DNA from: Fibrella rubiginis | GTDB taxonomy: Bacteria > Bacteroidota > Bacteroidia > Cytophagales > Spirosomataceae | Assembly: GCF_017353185.1 (NCBI RefSeq) | Contig: NZ_JAFMYV010000010.1 | Coordinates: 62,001 to 126,000 of the forward strand | DNA length: 64,000 nucleotides | Direction of reading: 5' to 3' | In this document: positions 41,194 through 48,354 of the stretch, one piece after another | How the letters are laid out: each line of letters begins with the position of its first letter | How positions within the stretch are numbered: the first letter of the stretch is position 1 | Notes under the pieces: model-generated | Seen by the model: only the letters and a program-made list of their open reading frames with translations | Databases searched by the model: none | Told to the model about the DNA's origin: nothing | Program-made: the position numbers and the translations under genes

Positions 41194-41991
41194 TTAATCC
41201 AAACAGAGGTCGTTCACTTTATCGGGATCCATCACGAAGGTGTTGAGGTCAACGAAGCCGCGGATTCCGTGCACCCAGCCGCTTTTATTGTGCTGCCAGA
41301 TATACAGTTTGTCGGCATCATACCGGTCCAGGTCTGACTTCGAATAGTCGGCTATCCAAAGCGGGTACACGTCGAAGTTAGGCTTGATAAAGCGCTTATA
41401 AAGACTGGGATTGGTGTATATGATGGGCCGAATGTTGTATTCGGCCTCAATAGCGTCGAGAAAAAGGTGCAGGTCGGCAATGATCTTGTCGTCGGCTACG
41501 CCATTGGTCACTTCAAAATCAAGCACGGGGGCCATGTCGCCGGATTTGAGCGACACACGTTTGATAAAGTTGGCCGCCTGCTTGAGGGGGTCGCGGGTAG
41601 GATGGTAGAAGTGATAGGCCCCCCGCCGTAAGCCCACCCGCTTTGCTTCACGCCAGTTTTTGGCAAAGGTTGGGTCGCCCAGGGTGGCTCCTTCGGTGGC
41701 TTTTATAAACGCAAACTGCATCCTGACGCCGCCCTCGTTCATGGCCACTACCCGGTCCCAGTTGATGTTTCTGTTATGGCGCGACACATCGAGACCATGC
41801 AGGGTGTAGCGTGTAGGGAACTTGATGCCGTACCCCTCCACAAACTGCCAGTGCATGGTGTCGGCGGCGGTCCGGCGGCTGGAACCGGTTATCCGCCAGA
41901 TGAGGAACACCAGCAAAAAAAGGCCTGCGCCCAGCCAAATCAACCGTTTATACTGGCCGTAGATGAACCGGAGCAAGGTAAAGGTTTTCAT
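41194..41991 (-). CDS. Glycoside hydrolase family 25 (lysozyme-like) protein
   Basis: A 265-residue protein with one N-terminal TM helix (about 17-31, LIWLGAGLFLLVFLIW) that anchors it, followed by a GH25 domain: LHGLDVSRHNRNINWDRV, FAFIKATEGATLGDPTFAKNW, RRGAYHFYHPTRDP and the catalytic APVLDFEV (about 148-155) with Asp and Glu. It hydrolyses the beta-1,4 bond between MurNAc and GlcNAc. Expected to act in the periplasm on peptidoglycan. The gene is separated from pgi by a 32-base gap and may share its transcript. Confidence 0.9.
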   Translation of the reverse strand: MKTFTLLRFIYGQYKRLIWLGAGLFLLVFLIWRITGSSRRTAADTMHWQFVEGYGIKFPTRYTLHGLDVSRHNRNINWDRVVAMNEGGVRMQFAFIKATEGATLGDPTFAKNWREAKRVGLRRGAYHFYHPTRDPLKQAANFIKRVSLKSGDMAPVLDFEVTNGVADDKIIADLHLFLDAIEAEYNIRPIIYTNPSLYKRFIKPNFDVYPLWIADYSKSDLDRYDADKLYIWQHNKSGWVHGIRGFVDLNTFVMDPDKVNDLCLD

Positions 41992-42008
41992 AAATCAGTT
42001 CAACGGAA

Positions 42009-42087
42009 GAGGTCCGAAGGTTAGACACACTATGCTAAATCCGTCTAAATGGCGAATATGGCATAGCACGCGTAAACTTCGGACCTC
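42009..42087. repeat. Degenerate inverted repeat
   Basis: GAGGTCCGAAGG at 42009 with CTTCGGACCTC ending at 42087: 27-base arms with the ends conserved and several mismatches inside. It is in the gap between the lysozyme gene start and the stop of the 79-residue gene (42112), like the perfect hairpins but eroded. Confidence 0.7.
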
Positions 42088-42111
42088 GACCACTAAACGA
42101 TGAACTACTTT

Positions 42112-42351
42112 TTAGTCCGACCCTTCCAGTTTCACCAGCTTGTTGTATAAGCCGAGAATAAGGATTGGAGCGGCCCACTGACCGATCAACAGGGCTTCGT
42201 GACGCTTGCCATTGGCAAAGCTAACTGCAGCGGTGGCTAATGCGCCAAGGCCCCCCCATAAGAAAATATCGGAAGGCAATTTGGCGGTTTGCTGTTCGAT
42301 TGCCTCGGCTACCGGGCCTTCATCGTGCTGAGGATTCATGTTCTTTGGCAT
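42112..42351 (-). CDS. Small membrane protein
   Basis: A 79-residue protein with two hydrophobic segments (residues 30-45, FLWGGLGALATAAVSFA, and 53-67, LIGQWAAPILILGLY) joined by NGKRHEA. The N terminus (MPKNMNPQHDEGPVAEAIEQQ) is hydrophilic. I do not recognise the family; small two-helix proteins of this shape are common in Cytophagales. Flanked by repeats on both sides. Confidence 0.65.
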   Translation of the reverse strand: MPKNMNPQHDEGPVAEAIEQQTAKLPSDIFLWGGLGALATAAVSFANGKRHEALLIGQWAAPILILGLYNKLVKLEGSD

Positions 42352-42410
42352 GACGTTGAGAATTTAATTGGTTACGTATGCCTAACGACGAGGGGCAGGA
42401 AAGGTTTAAA

Positions 42411-42517
42411 GCGGAGAGGCTAGAGACAAGAGTCAAGAAACAAGATGGTAAGTTCTAGTTTCCTGGTTTTACTCTCTCATCGCTTATTTCCTGACTCTTA
42501 TCTCTTGGCTCTCTGCC
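42411..42517. repeat. Imperfect inverted repeat of YAAGANN heptamers
   Basis: Left 42411-42446 includes AGAGGCTAGAGACAAGAGTC and AAGAAACAAG. The right part (42483-42517) is its approximate complement with mostly C/T or A/G changes. It ends on the peroxiredoxin stop codon. Same sequence class as 5929, 53104 and 55424. Confidence 0.7.
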
Positions 42518-43152
42518 TACTTATTCGGCTGGGGTGTCTTGCGCAGGTACGGCTTCACGAAGGTGACACCCTTAGGGAATTTTTCCTCCAACTGATCGTT
42601 CGGTACGGCAGCCGTCACGATCACATCCTCGCCTTCCTGCCAGTCGGCGGGGGTGGCGACCGAATAGTTGGCCGTTAGCTGCAATGAATCAATTACGCGC
42701 AGGATCTCGAAGAAATTGCGGCCCGTGCTGGCGGGGTAGGTTAAAGTCAGCTTTATTTTCTTGTCAGGACCAATAATAAACACCGACCGAACAGTAGCTT
42801 TTTCACTGGCGTTGGGGTGAATCATGTCGTAGAGCGTAGCCACCTCGCGGTTTTCGTCGGCAATGAGCGGGAAGTTTACCGTTGTGCTGTTTACCTCGTT
42901 AATGTCCTTCACCCATTCGTGGTGCTGGTCGAGCGGGTCAACGCTCACGGCAATTACTTTCACGCCCCGCTTGGTAAACTCGTCGCTGAGTTGCGCTGTG
43001 CGGCCCAGTTCGGTGGTGCAAACGGGCGTGAAATCGGCGGGGTGCGAAAAAATCATGCCCCACGAGTTGCCAAGCCATTCGTGGAAATGAATAGGGCCTT
43101 CGGTTGTGTTGGCTGTAAAGTCAGGGGCGATGTCGCCAAGGCGGAGTGACAT
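42517..43152 (-). CDS. 1-Cys peroxiredoxin (Prx6 type)
   Basis: A 211-residue peroxidase that reduces H2O2 and organic peroxides. The peroxidatic Cys45 lies in HPADFTPVCTTELG and is the only Cys in the protein, as in Prx6. The active-site Thr/Arg context (T42, and SVDPLDQHHEWVKDI) and the C-terminal extension DWQEGEDVIVTAAVPNDQ (Prx6/AhpC-TSA C-terminal domain) are present. A separate reductant is required and is not identifiable here. Start ATG gives the usual SLRLGDIAPDF N terminus. Confidence 0.94.
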   Translation of the reverse strand: MSLRLGDIAPDFTANTTEGPIHFHEWLGNSWGMIFSHPADFTPVCTTELGRTAQLSDEFTKRGVKVIAVSVDPLDQHHEWVKDINEVNSTTVNFPLIADENREVATLYDMIHPNASEKATVRSVFIIGPDKKIKLTLTYPASTGRNFFEILRVIDSLQLTANYSVATPADWQEGEDVIVTAAVPNDQLEEKFPKGVTFVKPYLRKTPQPNK

Positions 43153-43306
43153 AGGATGAAACGGTTTAATGTTTTTACTCGATTGACTAAATAGGGTAGT
43201 GTTAAAAACTGAAAGACCGGCTGTAGACCGGTCTTCTGTTTGTATCTGGATAACGAAAGGCTTCTGAAAAAGGGTTCCTCAGAAAGATGCCGGACGTCGC
43301 ATATCC

Positions 43307-43846
43307 TCAATGAGCCGTAGTATCGGCCTTGGCGCGGAACTGAGGAGGGGCGGGAGGGCGAATGCCGCCTATTTTTTGTTGCATTTCGGGCTTTTTGGTT
43401 TGGTAGGTGGCCCATTGGTCGGAGGTCAGAATAAGGCGGAGCTTGTCTTCTTTCTCTTCATTATACATCATCATCGCATCTTTCATTTGCTGCGATGCCT
43501 CCGGGTTGGTACGCTTACCGTCGGTACCAACAATTTCTTTGATGGCCTCCTGTTGCAGCTTGGCGTATTCGTTGTTGAGGTTTTTTATGTCTTTGGCCTG
43601 CTCTTTGGTCATATCGGGCAGGATATCCTTCAACCACTTGGTTTCTTTGGCAGCCATATCACCGGCTACATTAGGAATAGAAGGCTTAAAATTAGCCTGC
43701 GGCTGATTCATGCCTCCGCCCATGCCGCCGTAGCCCCGGCCACCATAGCCACCTCCGTACCCCCCGCCATAGCCACCGTATTGGGCAGCGCAGGGCAGCG
43801 AAGCAAACAAAATCAGGACAAGTAAACTGAGCCGGGTCGTTTTCAT
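43307..43846 (-). CDS. Exported protein with Gly-Tyr-rich N terminus
   Basis: A 179-residue secreted protein. The ATG at 43846 gives a signal peptide (1-21, SLPCAAQ); the longer frame adds an unsupported leader. After it come GGYGGGYGGGYGGRGYGGM repeats, then a helical region (about 70-170) KETKWLKDILPDMTKEQAKDIKNLN, whose spacing resembles Spy/LTXXQ-like periplasmic helical hairpins: (TKEQAK and LTSDQWATYQ). No known function. Two stop-free neighbours on the same strand. Confidence 0.72.
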   Translation of the reverse strand: MKTTRLSLLVLILFASLPCAAQYGGYGGGYGGGYGGRGYGGMGGGMNQPQANFKPSIPNVAGDMAAKETKWLKDILPDMTKEQAKDIKNLNNEYAKLQQEAIKEIVGTDGKRTNPEASQQMKDAMMMYNEEKEDKLRLILTSDQWATYQTKKPEMQQKIGGIRPPAPPQFRAKADTTAH

Positions 43847-43936
43847 GGAAACAGCGTTACGCGTTAGACCACGAAGTTCGGAAAAGTTGGTCTGTATAGC
43901 CAGTCTTCCGGGGGGCATAGCTAAAAAAACGGAGAC

Positions 43937-44485
43937 CTATTGTGCCTTCGCTTTTACGATCAGTTGAACGGTTTTGGGCGTGGGCTCTTTCGTGAAATCA
44001 ACTGTGCCGCCACTTTTCTTGTCGATAGTAGACAGGGCTATACCACAGGCGAAGGCAACGCCAGCTTCTTCGTCGGTCTGTTTCGCCTTAGACAGGTCCA
44101 CAGTTATTGTGCCTAGTTCCATGGTGCTACTCGTTAGCGACACAATCTGCCAGCTAGAAGCATCGGCATCGGCATCGGTCAGGGTGAGTGTTTGGTTGTT
44201 GTTACTCAACGCCCACTTACCGTTTTTGGTGACCTTATTATCGACGTAAGTGTAGGTGCCGCCCGACAAAATGGTGATCAGGTTGTCGTCGCTGGCTAGC
44301 TGAACATTAGTGGGGGGAATCGTATACCGTTTGGCATCGGTCTGCACAAAAATTTCGGAAAAAGCCCATTTGCGGGCTAGTTGGGAAGGTACATCGGCGG
44401 GGGAGACGGCATCCGTTGATTTTTTGCAGTTGGCAAGAAAAAGCGAAACGAACAGTAAGGCAATCAGGGTGGACAGGCGGTTCAT
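43937..44485 (-). CDS. Lipocalin-like lipoprotein
   Basis: A 182-residue lipoprotein (lipobox LFLANC, C20). The mature part has beta-strand repeats characteristic of small lipocalin-like domains: LARKWAFSEIFVQ, LITILSGGTYTYVDN, GKWALSNNNQTLTLT and a WQIVSLTSSTMELGT strand. Such lipoproteins of unknown ligand are frequent in Bacteroidota. An element TAGGTTTG on the minus strand, 29 bases upstream, may be its -7. Confidence 0.65.
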   Translation of the reverse strand: MNRLSTLIALLFVSLFLANCKKSTDAVSPADVPSQLARKWAFSEIFVQTDAKRYTIPPTNVQLASDDNLITILSGGTYTYVDNKVTKNGKWALSNNNQTLTLTDADADASSWQIVSLTSSTMELGTITVDLSKAKQTDEEAGVAFACGIALSTIDKKSGGTVDFTKEPTPKTVQLIVKAKAQ

Positions 44486-44513
44486 GATATGTAGTTTGGT
44501 TTGATTAACAAGC

Positions 44514-44521
44514 CAAACCTA
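44514..44521 (-). promoter_or_regulatory. Minus-strand -7 element (TAGGTTTG)
   Basis: TAGGTTTG on the minus strand matches TAnnTTTG, about 29 bases upstream of the lipoprotein ATG at 44485. No good -33 element is visible. Confidence 0.42.
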
Positions 44522-44603
44522 TCTGCCTTACAGCGAGTAAAGGTGACACCATTGAGCCACTGGTAACAATAGTTGATTTACCGGCAAATACACCTAAACA
44601 AAT

Positions 44604-44651
44604 AAGGCAGCGAGGAAAACCATTCCGACGGATGATTTTCATCGCTGCCTT
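44604..44651 (-). terminator. Hairpin after the NarL-type regulator gene
   Basis: AAGGCAGCGA (44604-44613) pairs exactly with TCGCTGCCTT (44642-44651). On the minus strand it is followed by ATTTGTTTAG, a weak U-run. It lies 24 bases past the regulator stop. Confidence 0.6.
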
Positions 44652-44675
44652 TACAAAGCAGTGTGACGGTAGTGT

Positions 44676-45344
44676 CTATACTAACTTTTCTTCCACAGCC
44701 ATGCGCACCAGTTCGGCGGCGTTGCGCACCTGCAGGCGGCGCATCATGTTGGCGCGGTGGTTATCGACCGTGCGCACGCTGAGTTGCAGTTTTTCGGCAA
44801 TAAGGCGGCTGCTGAGGCCTTCGATGAGGTAGCTCAGGATCTCCTTTTCTTTCTTCGACAGCTTCGAGCGGCGGGCTTTGCCGTTGGTGGCACCCGTATC
44901 CTTCCGCATCTGCTGCATGTAGCCGTTCAGGATAATCGTGGCTACGGGCGAGCTGAAGTACTTTTCACCGGTGGCAACGGTCTTAATGGCCTTCATCATC
45001 TCATCGCTCGACGAGTCTTTCAGGATGTAGCCAATGGCCCCCGATTCTACCGCCCGCAGGATGTAGTCTTCATTGTTATGCATCGACAGCATCAACACCT
45101 TCACCGACTTATAGAGCCGCGTGATATGCTGCGCCGTTTGGATTCCCGACATGCCAGGCAGCGAGATATCAAGCAGCACCACATCGGGGAGGCTGTTGTC
45201 TGTGTGATGGGCTTTCAATTTTTCCAAAGCCTCTTCGCCGTCGTTTGCTTCGTCGACAATCTGCAGGCCTTCGCCCTGCTCCAACAATAAACGGACACCA
45301 TCGCGCACTATGGCGTGGTCGTCAACCAACATTAATTTTATCAT
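44676..45344 (-). CDS. NarL/FixJ-family response regulator
   Basis: A 222-residue regulator. Receiver domain (1-125) with LMLVDDH at the start and phosphorylation site D59 (VVLLDISLPG). The LuxR-type helix-turn-helix at about 155-218 reads LSKKEKEILSYLIEGLSSRL, then an IAEKLQLSVRTVDNHRANMM recognition helix. Its start overlaps the end of the kinase gene by 23 bases, so the two are translated together. The target genes are unknown. Confidence 0.94.
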   Translation of the reverse strand: MIKLMLVDDHAIVRDGVRLLLEQGEGLQIVDEANDGEEALEKLKAHHTDNSLPDVVLLDISLPGMSGIQTAQHITRLYKSVKVLMLSMHNNEDYILRAVESGAIGYILKDSSSDEMMKAIKTVATGEKYFSSPVATIILNGYMQQMRKDTGATNGKARRSKLSKKEKEILSYLIEGLSSRLIAEKLQLSVRTVDNHRANMMRRLQVRNAAELVRMAVEEKLV

Positions 45345-46815
45345 AATCGTGAGTTAATTCTTGCGAATGATAGGGTATACTGACCTTGAGTTTAGTGCCT
45401 TTACCCGGCACGGAGGTTAATTTGAACGTTCCGTTTACCAATTTTACTCGTTCGTGCATGTTGTGCACGCCCTGTCCGTGTGGCTCTTTACTTAGCCGTT
45501 GGGTCTTGAAACCTACGCCATTGTCGGTAATGCTCAGGTGCAGGTAATGATCTTTTTCGAACAAATGAATGCCAATATGAGTGGCTTTGCCGTGCCGAAT
45601 GGCATTGGTTAATGCTTCCTGCGTTACGCGATACAGCGTAATCTCAACAGGTTGAGCCAGCCGTTCGGCACCAGGGTCCATCAGCCAATGATCGGCCTCC
45701 AGCGTAACCATGCCCGGCGCTAACCGGTTATGCTGTTCTGCCAGAACGCGCAAGGCAGGCATAAGCCCAAAGTCACTCAACGCGCTGGGCATTAAATTGT
45801 TAGATATGGAGCGTGCTTCCTGAATTGTTTGCGTGATCAGGTTTTTGAGCACCGGCAAATTAGTGTCAGACACACCACTGTTAGCGAGCCGCACATCAAG
45901 CCCTTCCACCTGCAACTTAATAGCAGTCAGCATCTGTCCCAGGCCATCGTGCAGTTCACGCGACAACCGCTTGCGTTCTTCTTCCTGCCCCGCCACCAGA
46001 TAAGCCGTGCGCGATTTCTGCTCATTGATCTGTAACTGAAATTGTTGCTTTGCCGACTCGACCAGTTGTTGCCGGGCTTTGTTCAGCGAACTGTTTACCG
46101 ACGTGAGCTTGCGGTTGGCTTCTGTGGTACGCTGTTCGGCAGCCACTAGCTGGGCAACCGTAGCGCGCAGACGACGGGCGGCCGGGCGGTACACAAACCA
46201 GGCGATGGCGGCCAGTATGGCCAGGGTGAGTATATATAGGTATTGTTCAAACTGCTGAAGGCTGGCTAGCTTATGCCGCAACTCATGGTTAGACCGCTGC
46301 ACAACGGCGTCAATTCGCTCCAGAAAGGGAGCATCGTTGGCCAGTACGAGTTGTAATCCCTGTTTCCCTACCGAAGAGCTTAATGACGAAGGGCCAGTAA
46401 GAGATACCAGCATACGGGTGCCTGCATCCAACCTGTTGAAATAGGGTTCAGCGGCTCGGTAAAGTTGCTGGATGGTGTCACTGATAGGCACTGATGGGCT
46501 GTTCTGGGAAAGAACACCTTTTTGGCCCCACACAAAGTGCTGGCGTATCTTGATTTCCAGTTGCCGGAGACTTTCTTGGGTAGCCTTGAACGCATCCAGG
46601 TCACGCTGCTCGTGCAACAGAAGGGCTTTTTTGGCTATTTGCTGGCTTTGGTGACGTTGCAGTGCCGTATTGCGGATAAGCAGGATTTCGTCCTGGAACT
46701 TATCAAACTGCCACTGCGTAATGAGTTGACCAACGGTCAGCAATACAGCTAGTCCGAGCAGAGTGGCTACGTATAACCGGGTGAGCCGAAGCGGCCCTGT
46801 TGTTGAGGAAGCCAC
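45322..46815 (-). CDS. Sensor histidine kinase (HisKA_3 type)
   Basis: A 497-residue kinase, partner of the overlapping NarL-type regulator. TM1 14-33, a periplasmic helical region of about 155 residues, TM2 191-209, a coiled-coil linker (about 212-275), then HisKA_3 with phospho-acceptor H289 (RLSRELHDGLGQ) and a HATPase domain with TNAIRHGK (N box) and GVGFKT plus GQGVHNMHERVKLVNG (G boxes). No cytoplasmic PAS or GAF domain is visible; the periplasmic part is probably the sensor. Divergent from the exported gene at 46940. Confidence 0.93.
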   Translation of the reverse strand: MASSTTGPLRLTRLYVATLLGLAVLLTVGQLITQWQFDKFQDEILLIRNTALQRHQSQQIAKKALLLHEQRDLDAFKATQESLRQLEIKIRQHFVWGQKGVLSQNSPSVPISDTIQQLYRAAEPYFNRLDAGTRMLVSLTGPSSLSSSVGKQGLQLVLANDAPFLERIDAVVQRSNHELRHKLASLQQFEQYLYILTLAILAAIAWFVYRPAARRLRATVAQLVAAEQRTTEANRKLTSVNSSLNKARQQLVESAKQQFQLQINEQKSRTAYLVAGQEEERKRLSRELHDGLGQMLTAIKLQVEGLDVRLANSGVSDTNLPVLKNLITQTIQEARSISNNLMPSALSDFGLMPALRVLAEQHNRLAPGMVTLEADHWLMDPGAERLAQPVEITLYRVTQEALTNAIRHGKATHIGIHLFEKDHYLHLSITDNGVGFKTQRLSKEPHGQGVHNMHERVKLVNGTFKLTSVPGKGTKLKVSIPYHSQELTHDYDKINVG

Positions 46816-46939
46816 GGATGGATTGATAAATTGTCGTTGAGTTGGATTTGGTACGTTAGTGTATTAATTGCTTACGTTCCAGTAAAACTAACGAAGTTTG
46901 TAGATTTACTTGTCTATTGTCTAAAAAACTTACTTAAGT

Positions 46940-47416
46940 ATGCAACGTTTGATCCCTCTCTTTTGTCTGCTCAGCGTCGGTTTACTTAGCTTCCGGCCCA
47001 TCACCCCTGGCGTGGTCAACACCTCTGCAGACCCTGTAAAGCTTTCCTGGGAGTCATTGCGCGATGTTACGTTCAAAAAGAAATGGTACGCTGAAGAATC
47101 AGTGTATATGCTGTATCCCACTTTTGGGCAGTCGGTACAAAAGCTTAGTGGTAAACCCGTTGAACTAACCGGTTACGTACTTCCCGTAGATCTGGAATCA
47201 AATGTGTACGTACTATCGGCGTTTCCGTTTTCGGCCTGTTTCTTCTGCGGTGGCGCCGGGCCTGAATCAGCAGTGTCGTTGAAGTTCAAGAAGCCGGGCA
47301 GGAAGTTCAAAACCGACGAGCGCCGCACCTTCCGGGGCACGCTCAAGCTGAACGCCGACAATATCTACGAGCTAAACTACATCCTGGCCGACGCCGAGAT
47401 GCTTGATACGCAGTAG
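46940..47416 (+). CDS. Exported DUF3299-like protein
   Basis: A 158-residue exported protein with a signal peptide (about 1-20, LLSVGLLSF). The core LSGKPVELTGYVLPVD followed by FPFSACFFCGGAGPESAVSL resembles the small DUF3299 domain that in some proteins accompanies metal or thiol chemistry; the two Cys (in SACFFCGG) fit a binding or disulfide pair. The assignment is tentative. Divergent from the histidine kinase gene. Confidence 0.55.
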   Translation: MQRLIPLFCLLSVGLLSFRPITPGVVNTSADPVKLSWESLRDVTFKKKWYAEESVYMLYPTFGQSVQKLSGKPVELTGYVLPVDLESNVYVLSAFPFSACFFCGGAGPESAVSLKFKKPGRKFKTDERRTFRGTLKLNADNIYELNYILADAEMLDTQ

Positions 47417-47514
47417 TAATTTTGGAAGCCGGGCGCTAGATGCTGTCTATCAATTAGTTGGTTGGATATCCAGCATTCAACGGCCAAAATCCGGCGTCTT
47501 TTTCAGCTTACCGC

Positions 47515-47545
47515 TTGACAGACGTGCCGAAAAAGCCCATCTTTG
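47515..47545 (+). promoter_or_regulatory. Promoter of tRNA-Ala: TTGACA-N17-CATCTTTG
   Basis: TTGACA at 47515-47520, 17-base spacer, CATCTTTG at 47538-47545 (one mismatch to TAnnTTTG), and the tRNA starts 10 bases later. The distances are ideal. Upstream, 47417-47510 holds a degenerate inverted repeat that I could not resolve. Confidence 0.75.
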
Positions 47546-47554
47546 CAACCGCAA

Positions 47555-47629
<75 letters not shown>

Positions 47630-47640
47630 CCCTTCATTGT

Positions 47641-47676
47641 AAAAGGCCCCATCTGATTCAGATGGGGCCTTTTTGG
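47641..47676. terminator. Bidirectional terminator between tRNA-Ala and NlpC/P60 gene
   Basis: AAAAGGCCCCATCTGA pairs with TCAGATGGGGCCTTTTT around a 2-base loop. T-runs follow on both strands, so it can serve the tRNA and the convergent gene, which ends at 47679. Confidence 0.92.
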
Positions 47677-47678
47677 TT

Positions 47679-48299
47679 TCAGAATGGCCGCAACGCTTTC
47701 ACAAACCGGCCTTTGAAATAAGTGGAGTAGAGATTGTCTTCGCGGACACCGCGGGATGAGGAGGCGTGAATGAACCGGATGTCGTTGGGGCCGCGTACTT
47801 CTGTGACGATGGCGGCGTGGGAGACGTAGCCTTCTTTACCTGATTCGGGCACGAAAAAGACCAGATCGCCCGGCCGGATCTCTTCCACTTCCACCTCATG
47901 CCCCACCTCCGACTGCTGCCATGAGATGCGGGGCATTTTGAGACCCACCGACGAAAACGCGGCACAAATTAGCCCCGAGCAATCAATGCCGTCGTAGGTA
48001 TTACCGCCCGATACATAGGGGGTTCCGGTATAGGTGCGGGCCTGGTTGATCACCTCGCTCGCATACTGACTGACGTACACATTCGAGTTAACCACCTTCA
48101 ACGCACTGGCCGTTTTGGTATTGGTGCCGGTTCGGCCACTTGTCCGGCTGGCTGTGGGGCGGCTGACGGTGGTTCGCTTCACGGCGTTACCACCGGTTGG
48201 AGCTACGAATTTAGACGGAGCGCACGAGGCGCCGAAGATAATGAAGCTTGCCATCAGGCAGACCTGGATGAGTGGCGTGCGAACGGGATGCCGTTGCAT
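47679..48299 (-). CDS. NlpC/P60-family (C40) peptidase lipoprotein
   Basis: A 206-residue lipoprotein (lipobox FGASC, C26) that cleaves peptidoglycan stem peptides (D-Glu/diamino acid bond). After a Thr/Ser-rich linker (30-70), the NlpC/P60 domain has the catalytic Cys107 in DGIDCSGLICAAF, H161 in YVSHAAIVTE and H178 in RFIHASSSRG. The start ATG gives a complete signal. Convergent with tRNA-Ala. Confidence 0.93.
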   Translation of the reverse strand: MQRHPVRTPLIQVCLMASFIIFGASCAPSKFVAPTGGNAVKRTTVSRPTASRTSGRTGTNTKTASALKVVNSNVYVSQYASEVINQARTYTGTPYVSGGNTYDGIDCSGLICAAFSSVGLKMPRISWQQSEVGHEVEVEEIRPGDLVFFVPESGKEGYVSHAAIVTEVRGPNDIRFIHASSSRGVREDNLYSTYFKGRFVKALRPF

Positions 48300-48354
48300 A
48301 GGCGATGAGGTAGGTGGGGTACTGGAAGTAACTGACTAGGCTTTGTACTGCAAC

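Noticed and set aside
47417..47510. Inverted repeat upstream of the tRNA promoter
   Set aside because: ATTTTGG and CCAAAAT and scattered matches occur, but the arms are too eroded to define.
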